DNA of 64,000 nt. Origin: Rhipicephalus microplus. Lineage: Eukaryota > Arthropoda > Arachnida > Ixodida > Ixodidae. Below the pieces are notes generated by a model. That model was given only the letters and a program-made list of their open reading frames with translations. It searched no databases and was not told the origin of the DNA. Shown here one piece after another: positions 11,375-26,893 of the stretch (its first letter is position 1; every line of letters starts with the position of its first letter). The stretch spans positions 496,001 to 560,000 of the forward strand of contig NW_027464602.1 of the NCBI RefSeq assembly GCF_043290135.1. Reading direction: 5' to 3'. The translations under genes were made by a program, and so were the position numbers.

Positions 11375-14300
11375 GAAACTCCAACCTTTCGGTTAACAGC
11401 CGATCGCGCTAGCCAATGGCCCCACGGAGACAGTCCTGCTCCACTCTTACCACCATTAGAACATATCTTCAAATCTATCAGCCCAAAGAAAAAAAAGCGC
11501 CGCACCACCAACGGGTGGGCTCGAACCTCCAACTTTCCGGTTAACAGCCGATCACGCTAGCCAATTGCGCCACTGAGACAGTCCTGCTTCACTCTCACCC
11601 CCATCAGAACATATCTTCAAAGTTATCAGTCCAAAGAAAAAAAAGCGCCGCACCACCACCGGGTGGGCTCGAAACTCCAACCTTTCGGTTAACTGCTGAT
11701 TGCGCTAGCTAATGGCGCCACGGAGACAGTCCTGCTCCACTCTTACCACCATTAGAACATATCTTCTAAGCTATCAGCCCAAAGAAAAAAAAGCGCCGCA
11801 CCACCAACGGGTGGACTCGAACCTCCAACTTTCCGGTTAACAGCCGATCACGCTAGCCAAATGCGCCACGGAGACAGTCCTGCTCCACTCTCACCATCAT
11901 CAGAACATATCTTCAAAGCTATCAGCTTAAGGAAAAAAAAGCGCTGCACCACCACCAGGTGGGCTCGAACCTCCAACCTTTCGGTTAACAGCCGATCGCG
12001 CTAGCCCATTGCGCCACGGAGACAGTCTTGCTCCACTCTCACCACCATCAGAACATATCTTCAAAGCTATCAGCGCAAAGAAAAAAGCAACACACCACTC
12101 CCGGGAGGGCTCGAAACTCCAACCTTTCTGTCAACAGCCGATCACGCTATCCAATTGCGCCACGGAGACAGTCCTGCTCCACTCTCACCACCATCAGAAC
12201 ATATCTTCAAAGCTATCAGCCCACAGAAAAAAAGCGCCGCGCAACCATTGCTTAGGCTCGAACCTCCAACTTTTCGGTTAACAGCCGATCGCGCTAGCCA
12301 ATTGCGCCACGGAGACAGTCCTGCTCCACTCTCACCATCATCAGAACATATCTTCAAAGCTATCAGCGCAAGGAAAAAAAGCGCTGCACCACCACCAGGT
12401 GGGCTCGAACCTCCAACCTTTCGGTTAACAGCCGATCGCGCTAGCCCATTGCGCCACGGAGACAGTCTTGCTCAACTCTCACCACCATCAGAATATATCT
12501 TCAAAGCTGTCAGCGCAAAGAAAAAAGCAACACACCACTCCCGGGAGGGCTCGAAACTCCAACCTTTCAGTCAACAGCCGATCGCGCTAGCCAATCGCGC
12601 CACGGAGACAGTACTGCTCCACTCTCACCACCATCAGAACATATCATCAAAGCTATCAGCCCAAAGAAAAAAAAGCGCCATACCACCACCGGGTGGGCTC
12701 GAACCTCCGACCTTTTGATTAACAGCCCATCGCGCTATCCAATCGCGCCATGGAGAAAGTCCTGCACCACTCTCACCACCATCAGAACATATCTTCAAAG
12801 CTATCAGCCCAAAGAAAGAAAAGCGCCGCACCACCACCGGGTGGGCTCGAACCTCCAACTTTTCGGTTAACAGCCCATCACGCTAGCCAATTGCGCCAAG
12901 GAGACAGTCGTGCTCCACTCTCACCATCATCAGAACATATCTTCAAAGCTATCAGCGCAAAGAAAACAGCAACACACCACTCAAGGAGGGCTCGAAACTC
13001 CAACCTTTCGGTTAACAGGCGATCGCGCTAGCCAATGGCGCCACGGAGACAGTCCTGCTCCACTCTTACCACCATTAGAACATATCTTCAAAGCTATCAG
13101 CCCAAAGAAAAAAAAGCGCCGCACCACCAACGGGTGGGCTCGAACCTCCAAATTTTTGGTTAACAGCTGATCACGCTAGCCAGTTGCGCCACGGAGACAG
13201 TCCTGTTCCACTCTCACTACCATCAGAACATATCTTCAAAGCTATCAGCCCAATGAAAAAAAAGTGCCGCACCACCACCGGGTGGGCTCGAGCCTCCAAC
13301 TTTTCGGTTAACAGCTGATCACGCTAGCCAATTGCGCCACGGAGACCGTCCTGCTTCACTCTCACCACCATCATAACATATCTTCAAAGCTATCAGCACA
13401 AAGAAAAAAAGCGCCGCACCACCACCGGGTGGGCTCAAACTACCAACTTTTCGGTTAACAGCCGATCACGCTAGCGAATTGCGCCACGGAGACAGTCCTG
13501 CTCCACTCTCACCACCATCAGAACATATATTCAAAGCTATCAGCCCAAAGAAAAAAAGCGCCGCACCACCACCGTGTGGGCTCGAACCTCCAACTTTTCG
13601 GTTAACATCCGATCACGCTAGCCAATTGCGCCACGGAGCCAGTCCTGCTTCACTCTCACCACCATCATAACAGATCTTCAAAGCTATCAGCCCAAAGAAA
13701 AAAAAAGCGCCGCACCACCACCGGGTGGGCTCGAAACTCCAACCTTTCGGTTAACTGCCGATCGCGCTAGCCAATGGCGCCACGGAGACAGTTCTGCTCC
13801 ACTCTTACCACCATTAGAACATATCTTCAAAGCTATCAGCTCAAAGAAAAAAAAAGCGCCGCACCACCAACGGGTGGACTCGAGCCTCCAACTTTCCGGT
13901 TAACAGCCGATCACGCTAGCCAATTGCGCCACGGAGACAGTCCTGTTCCACTCTCACCACCATCAGAACTTATCTTCAAAGCTATCAGCACAAAAAAAAG
14001 CGCCCCAGCATCACCGGGTGGGCTTGAACCTCCAACCTTTCGTTTAACAGCCGATCGCGCTAGCCAATTGCGCCACGAAGACAGTCCTGCTCCACTCTCA
14101 CCACCATCAGAACATATCTTCAAAGCTATTACCGCAAAGAAAAAAGCAACACACCACTCCCGCAAGGGCTCGAAACTCCAACCTTTCGGTTAACAGCCGA
14201 TCATGCTAGCCAATTGCGCCACGGAGACAGTCCTGCTTCACTCTCACCACCATCAGAACATATCTTCAAAGCTATCAGCACAAAGAAAAAAAAGCGCCCC

Positions 14301-15554
14301 AGCATCACCGGGTGGGTTCGAACTTCCAACCTTTCGGTTAACAGCCGATCGCGCTAGCCAACTGCGCCAAGGAGACAGTCGTGCTCCACTCTCACCACCA
14401 TCAGAACATATCTTCAAAGCTATCAGCGCAAAGAAAAAAGCAACACACCACTCCAGAAAGGGCTCGAAACTCCAACCTTTCGGTTAACAGCCGATCGCGC
14501 TAGCCAATGGCGCCACGGAGACAGTCCTGCTCCACTCTTACCACCATTAGAACATATCTTCAAAGCTATCAGCCCAAAGAAAAAAAAGCGCCGCACCACC
14601 AACGGGTGGGCTCGAACCTCCGACCTTTTGATTAACAGCCCATCGCGCTATCCAATTGCGCCATGGAGAAAGTCCTGCACCACTCTCACCACCATCAGAA
14701 CATATCTTCAAAGCTATCAGCCCAAAGAAAAAAAAGCGCCGCACCACCACCGGGTGGGCTCGAACCTCCAACTTTTCGGTTAACAGCCGATCACGCTAGC
14801 CAATTGCGCCAAGGAGACAGTCGTGCTCCACTCTCACCATCATCAGAACATATCTTGAAAGCTATAGGGGCAAAGAAAAAAGCAACACACCACTCCAGGA
14901 GGGCTCGAAACTCCAACCTTCCGGTTAACAGGCGATCGCGCTAGCCAATGGCGCCACGGAGACAGTCCTGCTCCACTCTCACCATCATCAGAACATATCT
15001 TCAAAGCTATCAGCCCAAGGAAAAAAAAGCACTGCACCACCACCAGGTGGGCTCGAACCTCCAACCTTTCGGTTAACAGCCGATCGCGCTAGCCCATTGC
15101 GCCACGGAGACAGTCTTGCTCCACTCTCACCACCATCAGAACATATCTTCAAAGCTATCAGCGCAAAGAAAAAAGCAACACACCACTCCCGGGAGGGCTC
15201 GAAACTCCAACCTTTCGGTCAACAGCCGATCACGCTATCCAATTACGCCACGGAGGCAGTCCTGCTCCACTCTCACCACCATCAGAACATATCTTCAAAG
15301 CTATCAGCCCACAGAAAAAAGCGCCGCGCAACCACCGCTTAGGCTCGAACCTCCAACTTTTCGGTTAACAGCCGATCGCGCTAGCCAATTGCACCACGGA
15401 GACAGTCCTGCTCCACTCTCACCATCATCAGAACATATCTTCAAAGCTATCAGCGCAAGGAAAAAAAGCGCTGCACCACCACCAGGTGGGCTCGAACCTC
15501 CAACCTTTCGGTTAACAGCCGATCGCGCTAGCCCATTGCGCCACGGAGACAGTC
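11375..15554. repeat. Higher-order repeat block B, copy 2
   Basis: Second copy of the block at 4470-8646. It diverges from copy 1 just after 'gccacggagacagtc' at its right end, where copy 1 continues 'ttgctcaac' and this copy 'gtgctccac'. That change of monomer type marks a recombination junction. Confidence 0.7.
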
Positions 15555-18500
15555 GTGCTCCACTCTCACCATCATCAGAACATATCTTCAAAGCTATCAG
15601 CGCAAAGAAAAAAGCAACACACCACTCCAGGAGGGCTCGAAACTCCAACCTTCCGGTTAACAGGCGATCGCGCTAGCCAATGGCGCCACGGAGACAGTCC
15701 TGCTCCACTCTTACCACCATTAGAACATATCTTCAAAGCTATCAGCCCAAAGAAAAAAAGCGCCCCAGCATCACCGGGTGGGCTTGAACCTCCAACCTTT
15801 CGTTTAACAGCCGATCGCGCTAGCCAATTGCGCCACGAAGACAGTCCTGCTCCACTCTCACCACCATCAGAACATATCTTCAAAGCTATTACCGCAAAGA
15901 AAAAAGCAACACACCACTCCCGGAAGGGCTCGAAACTCCAACCTTTCGGTTAACAGCCGATCATGCTAGCCAATTGCGCCACGGAGACAGTCCTGCTTCA
16001 CTCTCACCACCATCAGAACATATCTTCAAAGCTATCAGCACAAAGAAAAAAAAGCGCCCCAGCATCACTGGGTGGGTTCGAACTTCCAACCTTTCGGTTA
16101 ACAGCCGATCGCGCTAGCCAACTGCGCCAAGGAGACAGTCGTGCTCCACTCTCACCACCATCAGAACATATCTTCAAAGCTATCAGCGCAAAGAAAAAAG
16201 CAACACACCACTCCAGAAAGGGCTCGAAACTCCAACCTTTCGGTTAACAGCCGATCGCGCTAGCCAATGGCGCCACGGAGACAGTCCTGCTCCACTCTTA
16301 CCACCATTAGAACATATCTTCAAAGCTATCAGCCCAAAGAAAAAAAAGCGCCGCACCACCAACGGGTGGGCTCGAACCTCCGACCTTTTGATTAACAGCC
16401 GATCGCGCTAGCCCATTGCGCCACGGAGACAGTCTTGCTCCACTCTCACCACCATCAGAACATATCTTCAAAGCTATCAGCGCAAAGAAAAAAGCAACAC
16501 ACCACTCCCGGGAGGGCTCGAACCTCCAACCTTTCGGTCAACAGCCGATCACGCTATCCAATTACGCCACGGAGGCAGTCCTGCTCCACTCTCAACACCA
16601 TCAGAACATATCTTCAAAGCTATCAGCCCACAGAAAAAAGCGCCGCGCAACCACCGCTTAGGCTCGAACCTCCAACCTTTCGGTCAACAGCCGATCACGC
16701 TATCCAATTACGCCACGGAGGCAGTCCTGCTCCACTCTCACCACCATCAGAACATATCTTCAAAGCTATCAGCCCACAGAAAAAAGCGCCGCGCAACCAC
16801 CGCTTAGGCTCGAACCTCCAACTTTTCGGTTAACAGCCGATCGCGCTAGCCAATTGCGCCACGGAGACAGTCCTGCTCCACTCTCACCATCATCAGAACA
16901 TATCTTCAAAGCTATCAGCGCAAGGAAAAAAAGCGCTGCACCACCACCAGGTGGGCTCGAACCTCCAACCTTTCGGTTAACAGCCGATCGCGCTAGCCCA
17001 TTGCGCCACGGAGACAGTCTTGCTCAACTCTCACCACCATCAGAACATATCTTCAAAGCTGTCAGCGCAAAGAAAAAAGCAACACACCACTCCCGGGAGG
17101 GCTCGAAACTCCAACCTTTCGGTCAACAGCCGATCGCCCTAGCCAATCGCGCCACGGAGACAGTACTGCTCCACTCTCACCACCATCAGAACATATCATC
17201 AAAGCTATCAGCCCAAAGAAAAAAAAGCGCCATACCACCACCGGGTGGGCTCGAACCTCCGACCTTTTGATTAACAGCCCATCGCGCTATCCAATTGCGC
17301 CATGGAGAAAGTCCTGCACCACTCTCACCACCATCAGAACATATCTTCAAAGCTATCAGCCCAAAGAAAAAAAAAGCACCGCACCACCACCGGGTGGGCT
17401 CGAACCTCCAACTTTTCGGTTAACAGCCGATCACGCTAGCCAATTGCGCCAAGGAGACAGTCGTGCTCCACTCTCACCATCATCAGAACATATCTTCAAA
17501 GCTATCAGCGCAAAGAAAAAAAAGCACCGCACCACCACCGGGTGGGCTCGAACCTCCAACTTTTCGGTTAACAGCCGATCACGCTAGCCAATTGCGCCAA
17601 GGAGACAGTCGTGCTCCACTCTCACCATCATCAGAACATATCTTCAAAGCTATCAGCGCAAAGAAAAAAGCAACACACCACTCCAGGAGGGCTCGAAACT
17701 CCAACCTTCCGGTTAACAGGCGATCGCGCTAGCCAATGGCGCCACGGAGACAGTCCTGCTCCACTCTTACCACCATTAGAACATATCTTCAAAGCTATCA
17801 GCCCAAAGAGAAAAAAGCGCCCCAGCATCACCGGGTGGGCTTGAACCTCCAACCTTTCGTTTAACAGCCGATCGCGCTAGCCAATTGCGCCACGAAGACA
17901 GTCCTGCTCCACTCTCACCACCATCAGAACATATCTTCAAAGCTATTACCGCAAAGAAAAAAGCAACACACCACTCCCGGAAGGGCTCGAAACTCCAACC
18001 TTTCGGTTAACAGCCGATCATGCTAGCCAATTGCGCCACGGAGACAGTCCTGCTTCACTCTCACCACCATCAGAACATATCTTCAAAGCTATCAGCACAA
18101 AGAAAAAAAAGCGCCCCAGCATCACCGGGTGGGTTCGAACTTCCAACCTTTCGGTTAACAGCCGATCGCGCTAGCCAATTGCGCCAAGGAGACAGTCGTG
18201 CTCCACTCTCACCATCATCAGAACATATCTTCAAAGCTATCAGCGCAAAGAAAAAAGCAACACACCACTCCAGGAGGGCTCGAAACTCCAACCTTCCGGT
18301 TAACAGGCGATCGCGCTAGCCAATGGCGCCACGGAGACAGTCCTGCTCCACTCTCACCTTCATCAGAACATATCTTCAAAGCTATCAGCCCAAGGAAAAA
18401 AAAGCACTGCACCACCACCAGGTGGGCTCGAACCTCCAACCTTTCGGTTAACAGCCGATCGCGCTAGCCCATTGCGCCACGGAGACAGTCTTGCTCCACT

Positions 18501-20350
18501 CTCACCACCATCAGAACATATCTTCAAAGCTATCAGCGCAAAGAAAAAAGCAACACACCACTCCCGGGAGGGCTCGAAACTCCAACCTTTCGGTCAACAG
18601 CCGATCACGCTATCCAATTACGCCACGGAGGCAGTCCTGCTCCACTCTCACCATCATCAGAACATATCTTCAAAGCTATCACCCCACAGAAAAAAGCGCC
18701 GCGCAACCACCGCTTAGGCTCGAACCTCCAACTTTTCGGTTAACAGCCGATCGCGCTAGCCAATTGGGCCACGGCGACAGTCCTGCTCCACTATCACCAT
18801 CATCAGAACATATCTTCAAAGCTATCAGCGCAAGGAAGAAAAGCGCTGCACCACCACCAGGTGGGCTCGAACCTCCAACCTTTCGGTTAACAGCCGATCG
18901 CGCTAGCCCATTGCGCCACGGAGACAGTCTTGCTCAACTCTCACCACCATCAGAACATATCTTCAAAGCTGTCAGCGCAAAGAAAAAAGCAACACACCAC
19001 TCCCGGGAGGGCTCGAAACTCCAACCTTTCGGTCAACAGCCGATCGCCCTAGCCAATCGCGCCACGGAGACAGTACTGCTCCACTCTCACCACCATCAGA
19101 ACATATCATCAAAGCTATCAGCCCAAAGAAAAAAAAGCGCCATACCACCACCGGGTGGGCTCGAACCTCCGACCTTTTGATTAACAGCCCATCGCGCTAT
19201 CCAATTGCGCCATGGAGAAAGTCCTGCACCACTCTCACCACCATCAGAACATATCTTCAAAGCTATCAGCCCAAAGAAAAAAAAGCACCGCACCACCACC
19301 GGGTGGGCTCGAACCTCCAACTTTTCGGTTAACAGCCGATCACGCTAGCCAATTGCGCCAAGGAGACAGTCGTGCTCCACTCTCACCATCATCAGAACAT
19401 ATCTTCAAAGCTATCAGCGCAAAGAAAAAAGCAACACACCACTCCAGGAGGGCTCGAAACTCCAACCTTCCGGTTAACAGGCGATCGCGCTAGCCAATGG
19501 CGCCACGGAGACAGTCCTGCTCCACTCTTACCACCACTAGAACATATCTTCAAAGCTATCAGCCCAAAGAAAAAAAAGCGCCCCAGCATCACCGGGTGGG
19601 CTTGAACCTCCAACCTTTCGTTTAACAGCCGATCGCGCTAGCCAATTGCGCCACGAAGACAGTCCTGCTCCACTCTCACCACCATCAGAACATATCTTCA
19701 AAGCTATTACCGCAAAGAAAAAAGCAACACACCACTCCCGGAAGGGCTCGAAACTCCAACCTTTCGGTTAACAGCCGATCATGCTAGCCAATTGCGCCAC
19801 GGAGACAGTCCTGCTTCACTCTCACCACCATCAGAACATATCTTCAAAGCTATCAGCACAAAGAAAAAAAAGCGCCCCAGCATCACCGGGTGGGTTCGAA
19901 CTTCCAACCTTTCGGTTAACAGCCGATCGCGCTAGCCAACTGCGCCAAGGAGACAGTCGTGCTCCACTCTCACCACCATCAGAACATATCTTCAAAGCTA
20001 TCAGCGCAAAGAAAAAAGCAACACACCACTCCAGAAAGGGCTCGAAACTCCAACCTTTCGGTTAACAGCCGATCGCGCTAGCCAATGGCGCCACGGAGAC
20101 AGTCCTGCTCCACTCTTACCACCATTAGAACATATCTTCAAAGCTATCAGCCCAAAGAAAAAAAAGCGCCGCACCACCAACGGGTGGGCTCGAACCTCCG
20201 ACCTTTTGATTAACAGCCCATCGCGCTATCCAATTGCGCCATGGAGAAAGTCCTGCACCACTCTCACCACCATCAGAACATATCTTCAAAGCTATCAGCC
20301 CAAAGAAAAAAAAGCGCCGCACCACCACCGGGTGGGCTCGAACCTCCAAC
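14000..20350. repeat. Higher-order repeat block C, copy 1
   Basis: About 6.35 kb that recurs at about 24270-30622 with an offset of 10272-10273 bp. The match includes many single-base private variants and ends where 'ctccaact' here becomes 'ctccaacc' in the other copy. The block contains roughly 43 monomers by length. Confidence 0.75.
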
Positions 20351-22199
20351 TTTTCGGTTAACAGCCGATCACGCTAGCCAATTGCGCCAAGGAGACAGTC
20401 GTGCTCCACTCTCACCATCATCAGAACATATCTTGAAAGCTATAGGGGCAAAGAAAAAAGCAACACACCACTCCAGGAGGGCTCGAAACTCCAACCTTCC
20501 GGTTAACAGGCGATCGCGCTAGCCAATGGCGCCACGGAGACAGTCCTGCTCCACTCTCACCATCATCAGAACATATCTTCAAAGCTATCAGCCCAAGGAA
20601 AAAAAAGCACTGCACCACCACCAGGTGGGCTCGAACCTCCAACCTTTCGGTTAACAGCCGATCGCGCAAGCCCATTGCGCCACGGAGACAGTCTTGCTCC
20701 ACTCTCACCACCATCAGAACATATCTTCAAAGCTATCAGCGCAAAGAAAAAAGCAACACACCACTCCCGGGAGGGCTCGAAACTCCAACCTTTCGGTCAA
20801 CAGCCGATCACGCTATCCAATTACGCCACGGAGGCAGTCCTGCTCCACTCTCACCACCATCAGAACATATCTTCAAAGCTATCAGCCCACAGAAAAAAGC
20901 GCCGCGCAACCACCGCTTAGGCTCGAACCTCCAACTTTTCGGTTAACAGCCGATCGCGCTAGCCAATTGCACCACGGAGACAGTCCTGCTCCACTCTCAC
21001 CATCATCAGAACATATCTTCAAAGCTATCAGCGCAAGGAAAAAAAGCGCTGCACCACCACCAGGTGGGCTCGAACCTCCAACCTTTCGGTTAACAGCCGA
21101 TCGCGCTAGCCCATTGCGCCACGGAGACAGTCGTGCTCCACTCTCACCATCATCAGAACATATCTTCAAAGCTATCAGCGCAAAGAAAAAAGCAACACAC
21201 CACTCCAGGAGGGCTCGAAACTCCAACCTTCCGGTTAACAGGCGATCGCGCTAGCCAATGGCGCCACGGAGACAGTCCTGCTCCACTCTTACCACCATTA
21301 GAACATATCTTCAAAGCTATCAGCCCAAAGAAAAAAAGCGCCCCAGCATCACCGGGTGGGCTTGAACCTCCAACCTTTCGTTTAACAGCCGATCGCGCTA
21401 GCCAATTGCGCCACGAAGACAGTCCTGCTCCACTCTCACCACCATCAGAACATATCTTCAAAGCTATTACCGCAAAGAAAAAAGCAACACACCACTCCCG
21501 GAAGGGCTCGAAACTCCAACCTTTCGGTTAACAGCCGATCATGCTAGCCAATTGCGCCACGGAGACAGTCCTGCTTCACTCTCACCACCATCAGAACATA
21601 TCTTCAAAGCTATCAGCACAAAGAAAAAAAAGCGCCCCAGCATCACTGGGTGGGTTCGAACTTCCAACCTTTCGATTAACAGCCGATCGCGCTAGCCAAC
21701 TGCGCCAAGGAGACAGTCGTGCTCCACTCTCACCACCATCAGAACATATCTTCAAAGCTATCAGCGCAAAGAAAAAAGCAACACACCACTCCAGAAAGGG
21801 CTCGAAACTCCAACATTTCGGTTAACAGCCGATCGCGCTAGCCAATGGCGCCACGGAGACAGTCCTGCTCCACTCTTACCACCATTAGAACATATCTTCA
21901 AAGCTATCAGCCCAAAGAAAAAAAAGCGCCGCACCACCAACGGGTGGGCTCGAACCTCCGACCTTTTGATTAACAGCCGATCGCGCTAGCCCATTGCGCC
22001 ACGGAGACAGTCTTGCTCCACTCTCACCACCATCAGAACATATCTTCAAAGCTATCAGCGCAAAGAAAAAAGCAACACACCACTCCCGGGAGGGCTCGAA
22101 CCTCCAACCTTTCGGTCAACAGCCGATCACGCTATCCAATTACGCCACGGAGGCAGTCCTGCTCCACTCTCAACACCATCAGAACATATCTTCAAAGCT
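17612..22199. repeat. Higher-order repeat block D, copy 1
   Basis: About 4.59 kb recurring at 22306-26893 with a constant offset of 4694 bp and no indel that I noticed. Shared rare marks include 'ggaagaaaagcgctg' (about 18835 and 23529) and 'gaaagctataggggcaaag' (about 20437 and 25131). The copies are separated by only about 106 bp, so this is a near-tandem duplication of about 31 monomers. Confidence 0.8.
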
Positions 22200-22305
22200 G
22201 TCAGCGCAAAGAAAAAAGCAACACACCACTCCCGGGAGGGCTCGAAACTCCAACCTTTCGGTCAACAGCCGATCGCCCTAGCCAATCGCGCCACGGAGAC
22301 AGTAC

Positions 22306-25300
22306 TGCTCCACTCTCACCATCATCAGAACATATCTTCAAAGCTATCAGCGCAAAGAAAAAAGCAACACACCACTCCAGGAGGGCTCGAAACTCCAACC
22401 TTCCGGTTAACAGGCGATCGCGCTAGCCAATGGCGCCACGGAGACAGTCCTGCTCCACTCTTACCACCATTAGAACATATCTTCAAAGCTATCAGCCCAA
22501 AGAGAAAAAAGCGCCCCAGCATCACCGGGTGGGCTTGAACCTCCAACCTTTCGTTTAACAGCCGATCGCGCTAGCCAATTGCGCCACGAAGACAGTCCTG
22601 CTCCACTCTCACCACCATCAGAACATATCTTCAAAGCTATTACCGCAAAGAAAAAAGCAACACACCACTCCCGGAAGGGCTCGAAACTCCAACCTTTCGG
22701 TTAACAGCCGATCATGCTAGCCAATTGCGCCACGGAGACAGTCCTGCTTCACTCTCACCACCATCAGAACATATCTTCAAAGCTATCAGCACAAAGAAAA
22801 AAAAGCGCCCCAGCATCACCGGGTGGGTTCGAACTTCCAACCTTTCGGTTAACAGCCGATCGCGCTAGCCAATTGCGCCAAGGAGACAGTCGTGCTCCAC
22901 TCTCACCATCATCAGAACATATCTTCAAAGCTATCAGCGCAAAGAAAAAAGCAACACACCACTCCAGGAGGGCTCGAAACTCCAACCTTCCGGTTAACAG
23001 GCGATCGCGCTAGCCAATGGCGCCACGGAGACAGTCCTGCTCCACTCTCACCTTCATCAGAACATATCTTCAAAGCTATCAGCCCAAGGAAAAAAAAGCA
23101 CTGCACCACCACCAGGTGGGCTCGAACCTCCAACCTTTCGGTTAACAGCCGATCGCGCTAGCCCATTGCGCCACGGAGACAGTCTTGCTCCACTCTCACC
23201 ACCATCAGAACATATCTTCAAAGCTATCAGCGCAAAGAAAAAAGCAACACACCACTCCCGGGAGGGCTCGAAACTCCAACCTTTCGGTCAACAGCCGATC
23301 ACGCTATCCAATTACGCCACGGAGGCAGTCCTGCTCCACTCTCACCATCATCAGAACATATCTTCAAAGCTATCACCCCACAGAAAAAAGCGCCGCGCAA
23401 CCACCGCTTAGGCTCGAACCTCCAACTTTTCGGTTAACAGCCGATCGCGCTAGCCAATTGGGCCACGGCGACAGTCCTGCTCCACTATCACCATCATCAG
23501 AACATATCTTCAAAGCTATCAGCGCAAGGAAGAAAAGCGCTGCACCACCACCAGGTGGGCTCGAACCTCCAACCTTTCGGTTAACAGCCGATCGCGCTAG
23601 CCCATTGCGCCACGGAGACAGTCTTGCTCAACTCTCACCACCATCAGAACATATCTTCAAAGCTGTCAGCGCAAAGAAAAAAGCAACACACCACTCCCGG
23701 GAGGGCTCGAAACTCCAACCTTTCGGTCAACAGCCGATCGCCCTAGCCAATCGCGCCACGGAGACAGTACTGCTCCACTCTCACCACCATCAGAACATAT
23801 CATCAAAGCTATCAGCCCAAAGAAAAAAAAGCGCCATACCACCACCGGGTGGGCTCGAACCTCCGACCTTTTGATTAACAGCCCATCGCGCTATCCAATT
23901 GCGCCATGGAGAAAGTCCTGCACCACTCTCACCACCATCAGAACATATCTTCAAAGCTATCAGCCCAAAGAAAAAAAAGCACCGCACCACCACCGGGTGG
24001 GCTCGAACCTCCAACTTTTCGGTTAACAGCCGATCACGCTAGCCAATTGCGCCAAGGAGACAGTCGTGCTCCACTCTCACCATCATCAGAACATATCTTC
24101 AAAGCTATCAGCGCAAAGAAAAAAGCAACACACCACTCCAGGAGGGCTCGAAACTCCAACCTTCCGGTTAACAGGCGATCGCGCTAGCCAATGGCGCCAC
24201 GGAGACAGTCCTGCTCCACTCTTACCACCACTAGAACATATCTTCAAAGCTATCAGCCCAAAGAAAAAAAAGCGCCCCAGCATCACCGGGTGGGCTTGAA
24301 CCTCCAACCTTTCGTTTAACAGCCGATCGCGCTAGCCAATTGCGCCACGAAGACAGTCCTGCTCCACTCTCACCACCATCAGAACATATCTTCAAAGCTA
24401 TTACCGCAAAGAAAAAAGCAACACACCACTCCCGGAAGGGCTCGAAACTCCAACCTTTCGGTTAACAGCCGATCATGCTAGCCAATTGCGCCACGGAGAC
24501 AGTCCTGCTTCACTCTCACCACCATCAGAACATATCTTCAAAGCTATCAGCACAAAGAAAAAAAAGCGCCCCAGCATCACCGGGTGGGTTCGAACTTCCA
24601 ACCTTTCGGTTAACAGCCGATCGCGCTAGCCAACTGCGCCAAGGAGACAGTCGTGCTCCACTCTCACCACCATCAGAACATATCTTCAAAGCTATCAGCG
24701 CAAAGAAAAAAGCAACACACCACTCCAGAAAGGGCTCGAAACTCCAACCTTTCGGTTAACAGCCGATCGCGCTAGCCAATGGCGCCACGGAGACAGTCCT
24801 GCTCCACTCTTACCACCATTAGAACATATCTTCAAAGCTATCAGCCCAAAGAAAAAAAAGCGCCGCACCACCAACGGGTGGGCTCGAACCTCCGACCTTT
24901 TGATTAACAGCCCATCGCGCTATCCAATTGCGCCATGGAGAAAGTCCTGCACCACTCTCACCACCATCAGAACATATCTTCAAAGCTATCAGCCCAAAGA
25001 AAAAAAAGCGCCGCACCACCACCGGGTGGGCTCGAACCTCCAACTTTTCGGTTAACAGCCGATCACGCTAGCCAATTGCGCCAAGGAGACAGTCGTGCTC
25101 CACTCTCACCATCATCAGAACATATCTTGAAAGCTATAGGGGCAAAGAAAAAAGCAACACACCACTCCAGGAGGGCTCGAAACTCCAACCTTCCGGTTAA
25201 CAGGCGATCGCGCTAGCCAATGGCGCCACGGAGACAGTCCTGCTCCACTCTCACCATCATCAGAACATATCTTCAAAGCTATCAGCCCAAGGAAAAAAAA

Positions 25301-26893
25301 GCACTGCACCACCACCAGGTGGGCTCGAACCTCCAACCTTTCGGTTAACAGCCGATCGCGCAAGCCCATTGCGCCACGGAGACAGTCTTGCTCCACTCTC
25401 ACCACCATCAGAACATATCTTCAAAGCTATCAGCGCAAAGAAAAAAGCAACACACCACTCCCGGGAGGGCTCGAAACTCCAACCTTTCGGTCAACAGCCG
25501 ATCACGCTATCCAATTACGCCACGGAGGCAGTCCTGCTCCACTCTCACCACCATCAGAACATATCTTCAAAGCTATCAGCCCACAGAAAAAAGCGCCGCG
25601 CAACCACCGCTTAGGCTCGAACCTCCAACTTTTCGGTTAACAGCCGATCGCGCTAGCCAATTGCACCACGGAGACAGTCCTGCTCCACTCTCACCATCAT
25701 CAGAACATATCTTCAAAGCTATCAGCGCAAGGAAAAAAAGCGCTGCACCACCACCAGGTGGGCTCGAACCTCCAACCTTTCGGTTAACAGCCGATCGCGC
25801 TAGCCCATTGCGCCACGGAGACAGTCGTGCTCCACTCTCACCATCATCAGAACATATCTTCAAAGCTATCAGCGCAAAGAAAAAAGCAACACACCACTCC
25901 AGGAGGGCTCGAAACTCCAACCTTCCGGTTAACAGGCGATCGCGCTAGCCAATGGCGCCACGGAGACAGTCCTGCTCCACTCTTACCACCATTAGAACAT
26001 ATCTTCAAAGCTATCAGCCCAAAGAAAAAAAGCGCCCCAGCATCACCGGGTGGGCTTGAACCTCCAACCTTTCGTTTAACAGCCGATCGCGCTAGCCAAT
26101 TGCGCCACGAAGACAGTCCTGCTCCACTCTCACCACCATCAGAACATATCTTCAAAGCTATTACCGCAAAGAAAAAAGCAACACACCACTCCCGGAAGGG
26201 CTCGAAACTCCAACCTTTCGGTTAACAGCCGATCATGCTAGCCAATTGCGCCACGGAGACAGTCCTGCTTCACTCTCACCACCATCAGAACATATCTTCA
26301 AAGCTATCAGCACAAAGAAAAAAAAGCGCCCCAGCATCACTGGGTGGGTTCGAACTTCCAACCTTTCGATTAACAGCCGATCGCGCTAGCCAACTGCGCC
26401 AAGGAGACAGTCGTGCTCCACTCTCACCACCATCAGAACATATCTTCAAAGCTATCAGCGCAAAGAAAAAAGCAACACACCACTCCAGAAAGGGCTCGAA
26501 ACTCCAACATTTCGGTTAACAGCCGATCGCGCTAGCCAATGGCGCCACGGAGACAGTCCTGCTCCACTCTTACCACCATTAGAACATATCTTCAAAGCTA
26601 TCAGCCCAAAGAAAAAAAAGCGCCGCACCACCAACGGGTGGGCTCGAACCTCCGACCTTTTGATTAACAGCCGATCGCGCTAGCCCATTGCGCCACGGAG
26701 ACAGTCTTGCTCCACTCTCACCACCATCAGAACATATCTTCAAAGCTATCAGCGCAAAGAAAAAAGCAACACACCACTCCCGGGAGGGCTCGAACCTCCA
26801 ACCTTTCGGTCAACAGCCGATCACGCTATCCAATTACGCCACGGAGGCAGTCCTGCTCCACTCTCAACACCATCAGAACATATCTTCAAAGCT
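22306..26893. repeat. Higher-order repeat block D, copy 2
   Basis: Second copy of 17612-22199. It begins inside a chimeric monomer: left of 22306 the sequence follows the 'gccctagccaatcgcg...agtac' type, to its right the 'ccatcatcag' type. That marks the crossover point. Confidence 0.8.

Noticed and set aside
15304..15648. Minus-strand ORFs of 73-116 codons (beginning MEVRAHP or MEFRA) as a gene family
   Set aside because: Each simply spans one to two monomers, with the poly-T translated as a Phe run. Their similarity is the similarity of the repeat.
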